Positions 8,511 to 17,143 of a stretch of DNA of 64,000 nt are shown piece by piece; position 1 is the first letter of the stretch, and every line of letters begins with the position of its first letter. The translations under genes were made by a program, and so were the position numbers. The DNA is from Caballeronia cordobensis. Lineage in GTDB: Bacteria; Pseudomonadota; Gammaproteobacteria; Burkholderiales; Burkholderiaceae. The DNA is taken from assembly GCF_001544575.2 (NCBI RefSeq), contig NZ_FCNY02000014.1:124001-188000 (forward strand), in the 5' to 3' direction. The notes beneath the pieces are model-generated. The model searched no databases, was not told the origin of the DNA, and saw only the letters and a list, made by a program, of their open reading frames with translations.

Positions 8511-9488
8511 ATGAGCAACACGCCAACTCCGCGCAAGCATCGCGCGTCCTTCGGACGCATCATGCTGTGCATTGATTCGACCGAGGACTGGGCCGATGCC
8601 GCCGCGCTGATCATCTCGCTCGCCGACGCCGACACGAAAGTGCGCATCATCGGATTGCTCGAAAACGCACGCGCGATGATTCCGCATGCGCCGCTCGCGT
8701 TCTTCAATCTGAGCGCCGCACACGCGCACTTGCAGCGCGGGGTGGAGGCGAGCGTGAGCCGCGCGCAGGCTTGCCTGAAGAACGCGGGCATCGACGTCGA
8801 CATGCTCATCGCCGATCTGTTCGAAGGCGGCGGGGACGCAGCCCACGCACTCACGCGCGCCGCGCAGGCGTGGCGGGCGGACCTCGTGGTGCTCGGTGCG
8901 CGCCAGCACCTTGCCATCCTGCAGTGGACCGAGCGCGCGGCGCGAGAAGCGCCGGGCACGGCCCATTGCTCGATGCTCGTGCTGCCTGAGAAACATCCGC
9001 GCAATCTGATCACACGCCCCAGCCGGCTTCTGTGCGCGGTGGACGGCAGCCCCGGTTCGTTGGAATCCTTGCGTGCGGGGCTCAGAATCGCCGAGCTTGG
9101 GGCGCTCGTGAAGGCGATCTACGTCGTGGATCGATCGGTGAGGGGAACGGACACCGCCTCGCGTGCGTCGCTTCAGGAAGCGTTCCGCGAGGAAGGACAG
9201 TTGGCATTGGCCAAGGCGCGCAGCATGTTTTCGCAGTCCTGGAGCGCGCAAGACTTCACGTTCGAAGCGGCGATCGTACCCACTGAGGACGTCGCGGACG
9301 ATGTCGCGCATGCGATCGTCCGGGAGGCGGCGCGCTGGAGAGCCGATGCGATTCTCATGGGCACGCACGGGCAGCGCGGCGTTGCGCGGTGGATGCTCGG
9401 CACCGTTTCCGGGCGCGTGACCGAACTGACGGAAGTGCCGGTTCTGCTATCACGCCGCCGGCCGTTCGAAGCGATTCAGACCGCCTGA
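8511..9488 (+). CDS. universal stress protein, tandem UspA domains (325 aa)
   Basis: Two Usp domains. The first (from FGRIMLCIDSTEDWADA) has lost the glycine loop. The second (from SRLLCAVDGSPGSLESLRAG) keeps MGTHGQRGVARWMLGTVSGRVTE, the G-x2-G-x9-G-T nucleotide loop. The ATG at 8511 was chosen because the longer frame from 8400 would contain the FNR-type site at 8406. It is a clear paralogue of the Usp at 12458-13456, with the same two-domain plan and similar VVLGARQH / MILGTRQH stretches. Confidence 0.9.
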   Translation: MSNTPTPRKHRASFGRIMLCIDSTEDWADAAALIISLADADTKVRIIGLLENARAMIPHAPLAFFNLSAAHAHLQRGVEASVSRAQACLKNAGIDVDMLIADLFEGGGDAAHALTRAAQAWRADLVVLGARQHLAILQWTERAAREAPGTAHCSMLVLPEKHPRNLITRPSRLLCAVDGSPGSLESLRAGLRIAELGALVKAIYVVDRSVRGTDTASRASLQEAFREEGQLALAKARSMFSQSWSAQDFTFEAAIVPTEDVADDVAHAIVREAARWRADAILMGTHGQRGVARWMLGTVSGRVTELTEVPVLLSRRRPFEAIQTA

Positions 9489-9512
9489 TCGACGCTCTTT
9501 GACCGGCTTTGC

Positions 9513-9526
9513 TTGACTCATGTCAA
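9513..9526. promoter_or_regulatory. FNR-type site (TTGAC-TCAT-GTCAA)
   Basis: A symmetrical FNR-like palindrome upstream of the Hsp20-BON operon. A class II promoter would start near 9561, about 90 nt before the Hsp20 ATG at 9650. Confidence 0.7.
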
Positions 9527-9649
9527 TCGGGTCAGGGACGCGAAAGTTACAGTGGTCCGGTACTCCATCAACGCGATGAGGAGTCCAAACACGAGCCGAT
9601 CGTCAGACACCGGTCGGTCATTTTCGACTTTGATCTCAAGGAGACTGTC

Positions 9650-10081
9650 ATGAGCCATCTAACCCGTTTCGATCCCTTTTCCATCGAACCCGTATCCGAA
9701 ATGTTCCAGGGGCTATTCCGGCCACTGCGCGGCCTCTCGCCGGAGGAGTCGCCCCTCGGCCAGGTCAGGATCGACGTGAGCGAAACGGACGCGGTCTATC
9801 AAGTGAAGGCCGAACTGCCCGGCGTCGAGAAGAAGGACATCGACGTCAAACTCGACCGCAACACCGTGTCCATCCATGCCAAGTCCGAGCGCAACAAGGA
9901 AGTGAAGGAGGGCGAGCGTGTGATTCGCCGCGAGCGCTATGCCGGTGAAGTGAGCCGCACATTCTCGCTCGGCAGCGAGATCGATGAAGCCGGCGCGAGT
10001 GCGCAATATCAGGACGGCATTCTGACGCTGACGCTGCCGAAGAAGGCATCCGCGGACCAGAAACGTCTGCAAATCAGTTAA
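9650..10081 (+). CDS. small heat-shock protein, Hsp20/alpha-crystallin family
   Basis: A 143-residue Hsp20: a short N-terminal arm (MSHLTRFDPFSIEPVSEMFQ), the alpha-crystallin domain (VRIDVSETDAVYQVKAELPGV to DGILTLTLPKKA) with the conserved A-x-x-x-n-G-v-L-type motif (AQYQDGILTLTLPK), and a brief tail. It acts as an ATP-independent holdase chaperone in the cytoplasm. AAGGAG lies five bases before the ATG, which decides against an in-frame start 47 codons earlier. It is followed after 58 bp by a BON-domain gene, probably in one operon from the FNR-type site at 9513. Confidence 0.95.
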   Translation: MSHLTRFDPFSIEPVSEMFQGLFRPLRGLSPEESPLGQVRIDVSETDAVYQVKAELPGVEKKDIDVKLDRNTVSIHAKSERNKEVKEGERVIRRERYAGEVSRTFSLGSEIDEAGASAQYQDGILTLTLPKKASADQKRLQIS

Positions 10082-10139
10082 GGACCAGGGCAGGCGCGCG
10101 GCCTTGGCGCGCCAGCGATCGAAGCAGGAGGTGCGCCTC

Positions 10140-10790
10140 ATGAAAGAGGACTGGAAGATCAAGCAGGACGTGGAAGAAGAACTCGAATGGACCCCGGGCG
10201 TGGTCGCGACCCGCATTGGCGTAGAGGTTGCGAACGGGATCATCACGCTATCGGGACATCCGGCGAGCTACGCCGAGAAGCTCGCGGCGGAGGACGCGGC
10301 ACGTCGCGTGTCGGGCGTGCGCGCGGTAGTGGTCGAGATGGAGATTCGGCTGCCTCATCATGATGTGCGTAATGACGCCGATATAGCGGGCGCAGCGGAT
10401 ACACTGCTGCGCTGGACAGCGGGTCTGCCTGCGGGCGCGGTGTCCGTACAAGTGGAAAAGGGCCATGTCACTTTGCGCGGAGACGTCGATTGGGCGTATC
10501 AAAGCCATCGCCTTACCCGTGGAATAGCCCGCATGAGAGGGGTAACCGGCGTAACGAATGCGATTCGCGTGCGCGCAGACCTTGCCGCCGACGATATTGG
10601 CGATGCGATTTCACGCGCGCTCAAACGTCACGCGGAGCGTGAAGCCAAACACATCGACATCAAGGTGGAGGGCGGAACCGTGACGCTCACCGGCAAGGTC
10701 GACAGCGCGTCAGAGCGCGATGCTGCGCGGGGTGCGGCGTGGGCGACGCGCGGCGTGACGGCGGTGGTCGACAACCTCGAGTTCACTTGA
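10140..10790 (+). CDS. triple BON-domain protein (216 aa)
   Basis: Three consecutive BON modules: about residues 5-75 (VATRIGVEVANGIITLSGHPASYAEK), 77-148 (VSVQVEKGHVTLRGDVDWAYQ) and 150-216 (IDIKVEGGTVTLTGKVDSASERD). No signal peptide is visible, so a cytoplasmic location is likely, unlike the periplasmic relative OsmY. BON domains are thought to bind membranes or hydrophobic ligands. AGGAGGT lies before the ATG at 10140. It follows Hsp20 in the same direction and resembles the triple-BON protein at 26141-26887. Confidence 0.88.
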   Translation: MKEDWKIKQDVEEELEWTPGVVATRIGVEVANGIITLSGHPASYAEKLAAEDAARRVSGVRAVVVEMEIRLPHHDVRNDADIAGAADTLLRWTAGLPAGAVSVQVEKGHVTLRGDVDWAYQSHRLTRGIARMRGVTGVTNAIRVRADLAADDIGDAISRALKRHAEREAKHIDIKVEGGTVTLTGKVDSASERDAARGAAWATRGVTAVVDNLEFT

Positions 10791-10914
10791 TAAGGCCGAA
10801 GCTTCGAATGGCGAGCGAGTTCCGCGTGCAAGGCGCATGAATCGAAGAGCGGAGAGCATTGTCAGCAAATCCGGACCGTTTCGGAAGCGGAGATGATACG
10901 CAACCGAAAACGTG

Positions 10915-12270
10915 TCACAACTGCACGCTCTCCTTGTAGACCGGTACTGAGCAGGGCCAGTGCAGGGTCTCTTCGATCCTACGCCTGAGCGCGTCCGCCG
11001 CCGCCGGTTCGCCATGCGTGACGAAAGTGTGGCTCGGCGCCTCCGGCATGCCGCGCAGCCAGTCGAGCAACTCGGCATAGTCGGCATGGGCCGACATCGA
11101 GTCGAGCGAGGCGACACGCGCACGAACCGGAACATATTCGCCGAAGATCTTGATTGCGGGCGCATGTGCCGCCAGGGCGGCGCCACGCGTTCCGGCTGCC
11201 TGATAGCCGACGAGCAGGATCGTGTTGCGGTCATCCGGCGCGAAGACTTTGAGGTGATGCAGAACGCGGCCTCCCGTCGCCATGCCGCTGCCGGCAATGA
11301 CGACCATGGGTCCCTTGCGCGCGCAGACGGCTTTCGACTCGTCCACGGTGCGCACGATGGTCGCTACGTGCTCGATCGCTTCGAGCTGCGAACGCGTAAG
11401 ACGGTGCTCGCTTGCGTGGCGAACGTAGGTCTGCGTGACACTCGTGGCCATGGGGCTGTCCAGGAACACGGGCACCCGCGCAATGCGCCCGGCCTCCCTG
11501 AGCGAAGCGATGTAATGAAGGAGCGTCTGCGCACGTCCGACCGCGAAGCAAGGAATGACCACTACGCCCCCACGGCGGAAGGTATCCGCGAACACGGCAG
11601 CGATTTCATCGAGAGGGTCGACCGTCGCATGAAGCCGGTCTCCATAGGTCGATTCGACGACGAGCACATCCGCGCGCGGCGGAGCGTGAGGCGCGTGCAT
11701 GAGCGGATCGCAAGGCCGGCCGATGTCGCCCGAGAACAGCAGCGTCTGGCCGCCGAGCCGCAACTCGACACTCGCCGCCCCAAGAATGTGTCCAGCGGGC
11801 AGAAGCCGAAATGCCGCATGGAGGCCAAGCTCTGTCGTCACGTCGAAGGCGCGCGGCGCAAGCAGCCGGAGCGCGTCCTGCGCGTTCTTGAGCGTGTAGA
11901 GCGGCAGAGCAGGATGGTGCCTGGACAAGCCGTGTCGCGTCGAGAATGACGCTTCTTCTTCCTGAAGCTTCGCGCTGTCGAGCAGCAGGATCTCGCACAG
12001 ATCGCTCGTGCCGGGCGTGCAGTAGACGGGCCCTCGATATCCCGCCTGAGCGAGCACGGGCAGATAGCCCGAGTGGTCGAGATGCGCGTGCGTGAGGATG
12101 ATCGCGGTGAGCGAATCGACGTCGAACGCCGGACTTGCCCAGTTGCGCAGACGAAGGTTCTTCGTGCCCTGGAACAGGCCGCAGTCGACGAGGATGCGCT
12201 TGTCCTCATATTCCAGCAGGTATTTCGAGCCGGTGACCGTTTCGGCCGCGCCAAGAAACGTGAGTCGCAC
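10915..12270 (-). CDS. beta-CASP metallo-beta-lactamase-fold protein (RNase-like)
   Basis: A 451-residue MBL-fold protein with HAHLDHSG (metal motif HxHxDH), PAGHILGA, SGDIGRP, the beta-CASP middle domain (PCFAVGRAQTLLH, GSGMATGGRVLHHL) and the C-terminal SMSAHADYAELLDWL and THGEP motifs. This matches bacterial homologues of CPSF73/YSH1, which are predicted RNA endo/exonucleases. A GTG at 12270 with GGAG five bases upstream is preferred: the longer start at 12390 would include the FNR-type sites at 12331 and 12377. Divergent from the Usp gene at 12458. Role in low-oxygen RNA turnover is an inference. Confidence 0.9.
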   Translation of the reverse strand: MRLTFLGAAETVTGSKYLLEYEDKRILVDCGLFQGTKNLRLRNWASPAFDVDSLTAIILTHAHLDHSGYLPVLAQAGYRGPVYCTPGTSDLCEILLLDSAKLQEEEASFSTRHGLSRHHPALPLYTLKNAQDALRLLAPRAFDVTTELGLHAAFRLLPAGHILGAASVELRLGGQTLLFSGDIGRPCDPLMHAPHAPPRADVLVVESTYGDRLHATVDPLDEIAAVFADTFRRGGVVVIPCFAVGRAQTLLHYIASLREAGRIARVPVFLDSPMATSVTQTYVRHASEHRLTRSQLEAIEHVATIVRTVDESKAVCARKGPMVVIAGSGMATGGRVLHHLKVFAPDDRNTILLVGYQAAGTRGAALAAHAPAIKIFGEYVPVRARVASLDSMSAHADYAELLDWLRGMPEAPSHTFVTHGEPAAADALRRRIEETLHWPCSVPVYKESVQL

Positions 12271-12330
12271 GATGTCTCCGAGTGTTTTTCGTCCATGAGC
12301 GTGAACGTACTCGCGTTGAGCTGATCGGAT

Positions 12331-12344
12331 TTGACTCCGGTCAA
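12331..12344. promoter_or_regulatory. FNR-type site (TTGAC-TCCG-GTCAA)
   Basis: An FNR-like palindrome 61 bp upstream of the GTG start of the beta-CASP gene. The predicted leftward start is near 12296. It is one member of a divergent pair with 12377, 46 bp apart. Confidence 0.7.
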
Positions 12345-12376
12345 TTTCCCGCGTCGAGCCGAATCCGCCGACTTGG

Positions 12377-12390
12377 TTGATCTGAGTCAT
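12377..12390. promoter_or_regulatory. FNR-type site (TTGAT-CTGA-GTCAT)
   Basis: An FNR-like palindrome with one mismatch at the last base. It lies 68 bp upstream of the Usp start at 12458; the predicted start near 12425 leaves a leader of about 33 nt. Confidence 0.6.
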
Positions 12391-12457
12391 GGGTTCGGGA
12401 AGGGCCGAACGTTAGGCTGGCGTGCATGGATCTGCGCAGAGCGCGACGGGAGGAGCA

Positions 12458-13456
12458 ATGGAAATGGAGACAGACGTTCCGCCACGGACAAGCGGCTTCA
12501 AACGCATCGTTCTTTGCGTCGATGCTTCCGACGCATCGCACTGTGCCGCCAGGTTTGCCCGGCGATTTGCGCAGCACGGTGTCGAACTGACCATCGCCGC
12601 TGTGGCGCTGGATCCGCGGCCGCTTGCACCGCACGCCGCGCTCGCAGGTCTGGATCTGGGCGTCGCGCGCAGCGAATTGCTGGACGACGCACAACGCGCG
12701 ATAGCCGAGTCCAAGAGTGCACTTGCAAACACGGCCGCCAGCGTGCGTGAGCACTTGATCGATCTCGCGAAAGAAAATGGCGATGTTGCGCATGCGCTTG
12801 CCGATAAGGCCAAAGCCGCTCACGCAGACCTGATGATTCTCGGCACACGCCAGCATCATGGCCTGGTGAGGTGGCTCGATCCGTCCGTGACAGACAGGCT
12901 CAGCCAGCTCGCGCCCTGTGCGATGGTCGTCGTGCCGGACAAATACGAAAGTCCGCGCGAGGCCGGATTTCAGCGCATTCTGTTTGCGGTCGACGGCAGT
13001 CCGACGTCATACGCTGCGGTGAACATAGGCGCTTTGCTCGCCACGCCCGAGACAGAAATACGCGTGGTCTACGTCGTCGATCGCGCGATACGCTACAGCG
13101 AGTTCGTGCCGATGACACTGCTCGAAGACGCCTTTGTCAAGGAAGGCGAGCTGGCGATCGCAGAGGCGGCGCGGCGCCTCGAATCGCTGCGCAATGTGAC
13201 GCGCGCGCATGTTTCGGCCAATCTTGTCAGCACCGACATCAGCGCAGACGATGTTTCCCATGCACTGCTGCGCGACGCCGAACGCTGGAATGCCGATCTC
13301 ATCGTAATGGGCACGCACGGCAGGCGTGGCGTGGCGCGCGCGTTCTTTGGCAGTGTCGCCAACCGGGTGGCCGGTCTCGCCAGGATTCCCCTGATGCTGG
13401 TGCGCGACCAGCACGAGGAGATCACGCCAGATCGCGAATCGAAGAACGCGAGTTGA
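12458..13456 (+). CDS. universal stress protein, tandem UspA domains (332 aa)
   Basis: Two Usp domains. The first starts FKRIVLCVDASDASHC and has a degenerate loop at LGTRQHHGLVRWLDPSV. The second starts FQRILFAVDGSPTSYAAV and keeps MGTHGRRGVARAFFGSVANRV, the ATP-binding loop. GGAGGAG directly precedes the ATG at 12458, which supports it over an ATG 12 codons upstream. It is a paralogue of the 8511 protein and is divergent from the beta-CASP gene with paired FNR-type sites between. Confidence 0.9.
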   Translation: MEMETDVPPRTSGFKRIVLCVDASDASHCAARFARRFAQHGVELTIAAVALDPRPLAPHAALAGLDLGVARSELLDDAQRAIAESKSALANTAASVREHLIDLAKENGDVAHALADKAKAAHADLMILGTRQHHGLVRWLDPSVTDRLSQLAPCAMVVVPDKYESPREAGFQRILFAVDGSPTSYAAVNIGALLATPETEIRVVYVVDRAIRYSEFVPMTLLEDAFVKEGELAIAEAARRLESLRNVTRAHVSANLVSTDISADDVSHALLRDAERWNADLIVMGTHGRRGVARAFFGSVANRVAGLARIPLMLVRDQHEEITPDRESKNAS

Positions 13457-13622
13457 CGAGCAGTGGCGGACACGAAGAAGTGATATGCGACGGGCCGCCG
13501 GCATCCGGGCAGGGTAGTTCGGCGGCCTCTATCCTCATCAAATCGCAGGCTTGCCGATCGTCTGAGCGAGAACCGGCAACTCGTCCTCGTTCAGCCGCAA
13601 GGCATCGGCAAGTACGCGATGA

Positions 13623-13844
13623 TTGATCCAGCCACGCACCACCGTGGCCAGCCCGCTGCGGGACGAAAAGCCGTTACTCGAAAAGCTCGCCCGCCTGCTG
13701 CTGGCACGGGAGGTCGTCGATCACGAGACCTTGCAACAGCTGATAGAAAGCGACGCCTCTCGGCAGGCCAATGGGCAACACGCGTCTGAATCGATGGCGT
13801 TGCAGGCGCAGACGCCTAACGAGCCGATTCATACCAGCGGTTGA
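13623..13844 (+). pseudogene. probable C-terminal remnant of an FtsH-type protease
   Basis: The frame encodes LLEKLARLLLAREVVDHETLQQLI, which closely resembles the C-terminal helix of FtsH/M41 proteases (usually LLxREVLDxxxL). Only about 73 residues remain of a family of 600 or more, with an in-frame stop directly before it and no ATG or ribosome site. The AAA+ and zinc-protease domains are absent. The frame runs 29 bp into the 3' end of the LOG gene on the other strand. The rest of 13457-13622 shows no recognisable gene. Most likely debris from deletion of a protease gene once in the island. Confidence 0.45.
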
Positions 13845-14607
13845 CGGTTTCCCAGGTCTGCGCCGCCGATTCCGCAAAGCTGAACAACGCGAGATCCGCC
13901 GCGGACACAAGTCCTTCCTGCCAGAGGAAATCGAAGTTCACCGCCTTGCGCCAGAACGCCTCGCCCACCAGCACGACCGGAAGAGGCCGGATCTTGCCCG
14001 TCTGCAAGAGCGTCAGCACTTCGAAAAGCTCGTCGCAGGTCCCGAATCCGCCGGGAAAGAACACGGCTGCCATCGCGCGTTCCAGGAGATGCAGCTTGCG
14101 GATCGCGAAGTAGTGAAAGCGCAGGCACAGCTCCGGCGTGATGTACGGGTTCGGATACTGCACGTGCGGCAGGGTGATGTTCAGACCGACGCTGGCGTGC
14201 CCCGATTCGAAGGCGCCGCGATTGGCGGCTTCCATGATGCCTGGGCCGCCACCTGTCACGACGGTGAGCTTTGGCAACGTCGCGGTCGCTGGCGCGCGGC
14301 CGACGATCTCGCCGAGCGCACGCGCGATCGCATAGTAGCGGCTATTGGACGCGATGCGCGTGCTGCCGTAGACGACGATGGTGTGGTCGACTGCGTGAGC
14401 TTTCAACAGCGCTTCGGCCTTCCAGTAGTCGAGTTGAAGCCGCAAGCCGCACATCTCCGGGCGCTGCAGGAACTCCGCGTCCTGGTCCGCCTGGACGTAG
14501 CTCGGGCTATCGATCAACTTCTGCACGCGGCGCGCGGCTTCCAGATCGTCGTTGCGATGCCGCGTGAATCCGTTGGAATCCGGCATTTCTGGCAGGGAGG
14601 CGGCCAT
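13816..14607 (-). CDS. LOG-family protein (lysine-decarboxylase-like fold)
   Basis: A 263-residue Rossmann-fold protein with GGGPGIMEAANRGA and PGGFGTCDELFEVLTLLQTGK, the two diagnostic LOG motifs (GGGxGxMxxxxxGA and PGGxGTxxE). LOG enzymes hydrolyse nucleoside 5'-monophosphates and can release cytokinin bases. Proteins of this longer subgroup may instead act in purine turnover, as PpnN does. The start at 14607 diverges from the CBS-BON gene, with FNR-type sites at 14667 and 14736 between. The site at 14667 is 60 bp upstream, with a predicted start near 14632. Confidence 0.88.
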   Translation of the reverse strand: MAASLPEMPDSNGFTRHRNDDLEAARRVQKLIDSPSYVQADQDAEFLQRPEMCGLRLQLDYWKAEALLKAHAVDHTIVVYGSTRIASNSRYYAIARALGEIVGRAPATATLPKLTVVTGGGPGIMEAANRGAFESGHASVGLNITLPHVQYPNPYITPELCLRFHYFAIRKLHLLERAMAAVFFPGGFGTCDELFEVLTLLQTGKIRPLPVVLVGEAFWRKAVNFDFLWQEGLVSAADLALFSFAESAAQTWETVNRWYESAR

Positions 14608-14666
14608 TTCGTTGCCTCGTCGGCATCTGAGTGAGGCGATCGTCGCGCCTTACCGACGATGTGATC

Positions 14667-14680
14667 TTGATGCGAGTCAA
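14667..14680. promoter_or_regulatory. FNR-type site (TTGAT-GCGA-GTCAA)
   Basis: An FNR-like palindrome with one change, placed for the leftward LOG gene. The centre of the partner site at 14736 is 69 bp away. Confidence 0.68.
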
Positions 14681-14735
14681 GGCCGCGCTATTTCCGTATC
14701 GGGGCGCCGCGCCCCTTCAACTACGTTGCAAGCCA

Positions 14736-14749
14736 TTGATGCATGTCAA
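14736..14749. promoter_or_regulatory. FNR-type site (TTGAT-GCAT-GTCAA)
   Basis: An FNR-like palindrome placed for the rightward CBS-BON gene. A class II promoter would start near 14784, about 55 nt before the ATG. Confidence 0.68.
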
Positions 14750-14839
14750 CGGTGCAAAAGGCGTGCGCGGTATCGTGGACATGCACTAGACGAGTTGGCT
14801 TTTTTCCTGCACCGATATCCGAACCGCCTGGAGACCATG

Positions 14840-15532
14840 ATGCAAGCACGCGATGTAATGACCACCGCCGTCGTTTCCGTGACGCCCGAAACCACAGTGC
14901 ATGAGCTGGCCTTGTTGCTGATGCAGCATCGCATCAGCGCCGCACCGGTCGTCGACGCGAACCGGCGTGTGATCGGCATGGTGAGCGAAGGCGACTTGCT
15001 TCATCGCGAGGAAATCGACACCGAGAAGACACAAGGCCGCCAGTCCTGGTGGCTCGAAATGCTCGGCACCGACCGCGGCGCCGGAGACTACATCAAATCG
15101 CATGCGCGCACGGTCGGCGAGATCATGACACGCGAACCCGTTTGCGTGAACGAGGATGCCTCGCTCGCGAACATCGCGTCCGTTCTGGAGAGCCGTCACA
15201 TCAAACGCGTTCCGGTATTACGCGACGGGCGCCTCGTCGGCATCGTGAGCCGCTCGAATCTCGTGCAGGCGCTCGCATCCGCGCTCGTTGACGACCGCGC
15301 CCCCGGTGCAAACGATGCGGAAATCCGCGCAATGCTCATGGGCGAGCTCGCCGGGCGAGACTGGGCATTCCCCGGACGCAACATCGTCGTGCGCGACGGC
15401 GTGGTGCACTTGTGGGGCGCCGTCTGGTCAAGCGATCAGCTCGACGCCATGCGCATTGCGTCGGAAGCCATTCCCGGGGTCAAGCGGGTGGAAGACCATA
15501 CGATTCCTTATCCGATCATGCCGGGTATCTGA
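14840..15532 (+). CDS. CBS-pair plus BON domain protein (230 aa)
   Basis: A CBS pair, the first module at about residues 3-63 (MQARDVMTTAVVSVTPETTV to RVIGMVSEGDLL) and the second at about 95-155 (VGEIMTREPVCVNEDAS to RLVGIVSRSNLV), followed by a BON-like domain (IVVRDGVVHLWGAVWSSDQ). CBS pairs bind adenine nucleotides and act as energy sensors. GGAG precedes two adjacent ATGs (14837 and 14840). It is the same length and layout as the protein at 21041-21733, so the two are paralogues. The similar mycobacterial CBS protein Hrp1 belongs to the DosR regulon. Confidence 0.9.
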   Translation: MQARDVMTTAVVSVTPETTVHELALLLMQHRISAAPVVDANRRVIGMVSEGDLLHREEIDTEKTQGRQSWWLEMLGTDRGAGDYIKSHARTVGEIMTREPVCVNEDASLANIASVLESRHIKRVPVLRDGRLVGIVSRSNLVQALASALVDDRAPGANDAEIRAMLMGELAGRDWAFPGRNIVVRDGVVHLWGAVWSSDQLDAMRIASEAIPGVKRVEDHTIPYPIMPGI

Positions 15533-15567
15533 ACGTGCGAATCGAAGCCCGGACGAGGAGGGAAGCC

Positions 15568-15840
15568 ATGATTCAGGATCTGACGCTCGATGTACCCTTG
15601 CGCGTCGACGCGGACGGCGTTGAATTCAGCGGGAGTCTGGATGGAAAGCAGCAGGCTTTTCGCGTCGATGCCAGCGTGTTTAGAGACATGCTGCAGGTCA
15701 GGCATATCGACGAAACCAGCACGAAAAATCTCTTCCTGGCCGACCCGGAGCATTTCTTGTTCGTCGCGGCGCGCAAGTTCGCCGAGGCGGGTCCGAGCAG
15801 CACGCCGATCCAGTTGACGCTTGCCGATCTGCTTCGTTGA
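15568..15840 (+). CDS. DUF1488-like protein (90 aa)
   Basis: A 90-residue protein starting MIQDLTLDVPLRVDADGVEFSG and ending in a short alpha region (PIQLTLADLLR). It resembles the DUF1488 group, small proteins common in Burkholderia whose function is unknown. GAGGAGGGA lies about five bases before the ATG. It follows the CBS-BON gene by 35 bp on the same strand, so it is probably part of that FNR-controlled unit. It converges with the Usp gene at 15870. Confidence 0.75.
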   Translation: MIQDLTLDVPLRVDADGVEFSGSLDGKQQAFRVDASVFRDMLQVRHIDETSTKNLFLADPEHFLFVAARKFAEAGPSSTPIQLTLADLLR

Positions 15841-15869
15841 GCGTGACGGATCGACCTGTCCGTTCGAGA

Positions 15870-16709
15870 TCAGTTTGACATCAAGACGGGCAGATCCGCC
15901 TCGCGCAGTGCGGCCCGAGTAAGGCCGCCGAGGAGGATCTCGCGCACACGGCCGTGATGGAAGGCACCCATCACGAGCAGTCGCGCGCTCGCCGAACTCA
16001 TATAAGACGTCAACGCTGATTCGACGTCGGCCTCCCGTCGGACGGAGCGTTCGACGACATTCACATGCACCGAGTGCCTGATCAGGCTTCGTGCGAGGTC
16101 CGACGCGGCTCGTCCGTCCCCGAGAAAAGACTCGCCATCGGCACGGACCGATACGATGTCCACGCGCTTCGCTCGCCGCAGAAACGCAAGCGCATCGAAG
16201 GCGGCGCGTGCGGCTTCCCGGCATCCATCCCATGCGACGACAGCCGTTCCATCAAGCGGACTCGACGCGCCTGTGCGGGGCCAAACCAGTACCGGGCCGC
16301 CTGCGCCCATGATCGTGCTTTCGGGGAAACGGTCGGCGAGATAAGCATCCGGTTCATTGGGATCATGCTGTCCGACGATCGTGAGATCGGCGCATCGTGC
16401 ATACGGGATGATCGAAGACCCGCCGGTCGTCTCACTCGCCAGCCAGTCGTGCGCGAGCTTCGTTGCAGCAAGTCGTTCGCGGAACACGTGTTCGACGCTT
16501 TCACGCCGCGCGCGGCACACCTCTGCGAGCGACATGTCATAGCGGTGCGCACTGTCCGCCTGATAGTAGAAGCGCGGATCGAGCGTGAACTCCGAGTACA
16601 CGCCGCGCAGATGAGCGTCGAAGCGCTCGGCCAGCGCGACGGCGGCATCGAGCCGGTTCGCCGCGTGGGTGCCCGTATCGAGTCGAACGACAATCGTCTT
16701 GAACGTCAT
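15870..16709 (-). CDS. universal stress protein, tandem UspA domains (279 aa)
   Basis: A two-domain Usp beginning MTFKTIVVRLDTGTHAANRLDAAVALAE, about the size of the 4895-5743 protein and probably its paralogue. The C-terminal loop reads MGAFHHGRVREILLGGLTR, in which the second glycine of G-x2-G is replaced by histidine, so nucleotide binding may be altered. The ATG at 16709 is preferred because the longer frame (to 16850) overlaps the cytochrome gene. It is the last gene of a leftward run: nitroreductase, hemerythrin, cytochrome c, Usp. Confidence 0.9.
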   Translation of the reverse strand: MTFKTIVVRLDTGTHAANRLDAAVALAERFDAHLRGVYSEFTLDPRFYYQADSAHRYDMSLAEVCRARRESVEHVFRERLAATKLAHDWLASETTGGSSIIPYARCADLTIVGQHDPNEPDAYLADRFPESTIMGAGGPVLVWPRTGASSPLDGTAVVAWDGCREAARAAFDALAFLRRAKRVDIVSVRADGESFLGDGRAASDLARSLIRHSVHVNVVERSVRREADVESALTSYMSSASARLLVMGAFHHGRVREILLGGLTRAALREADLPVLMSN

Positions 16710-16750
16710 CTTGGTCTCACTAGCCGGGTTGTTGAAGGCGCAACTTGACC

Positions 16751-17143
16751 TCACTGGCTCAGCACCCATTGAACGAGCTTGCGGGCATCGGCGGCGGAAA
16801 GCGACCTGCCGCCTCGCCCGGCGGCGGACGGCATCGCCATCTTTCCCCAATGCGCCTCTCCACCCTCGCGCAGCTTCTTTTCCAGCATGCTGCTCGCATC
16901 CGGCACGTCCCGGTAGCGGTCGGCGATCTGTCGGAAAGAGGGCGCACGGAAAGGCGTGTCGACCGTATGGCAGAACATGCAGCGCTGCTCATCGACCAGC
17001 GTGGTCGGTTCCGGCGTGGTGAACGCGAGACAGGTCCCGCAAGTACTCGCCCATAGGAATGGGGCGAGCAACTTGAATGTGTTCGCGCGGTACCGGAGCG
17101 GCCGCGACGCCCACCGTTGAGTCGCCGCGGCCTTCGTTTTCAT
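16751..17143 (-). CDS. small c-type cytochrome (monoheme), paralogue of 1235-1621
   Basis: A 130-residue secreted cytochrome with a hydrophobic N-terminal segment (KLLAPFLWASTCGTCLAF), the heme motif CMFCH and a probable axial methionine in GKMAMPSA. It shares the CMFCHTVDTPF.APSF.QIA.RYRD pattern with the first cytochrome of the island. Its ATG overlaps the stop of the hemerythrin gene (ATGA), suggesting translational coupling. The physical link to hemerythrin suggests a role in oxygen or NO handling or electron transfer under hypoxia (inference). Confidence 0.88.
   Translation of the reverse strand: MKTKAAATQRWASRPLRYRANTFKLLAPFLWASTCGTCLAFTTPEPTTLVDEQRCMFCHTVDTPFRAPSFRQIADRYRDVPDASSMLEKKLREGGEAHWGKMAMPSAAGRGGRSLSAADARKLVQWVLSQ

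Noticed and set aside
8037..9368. 443-codon leftward frame across the Acg-Usp divergent region
   Set aside because: It would run through two consensus FNR sites and both divergent gene starts, and it has no domain.
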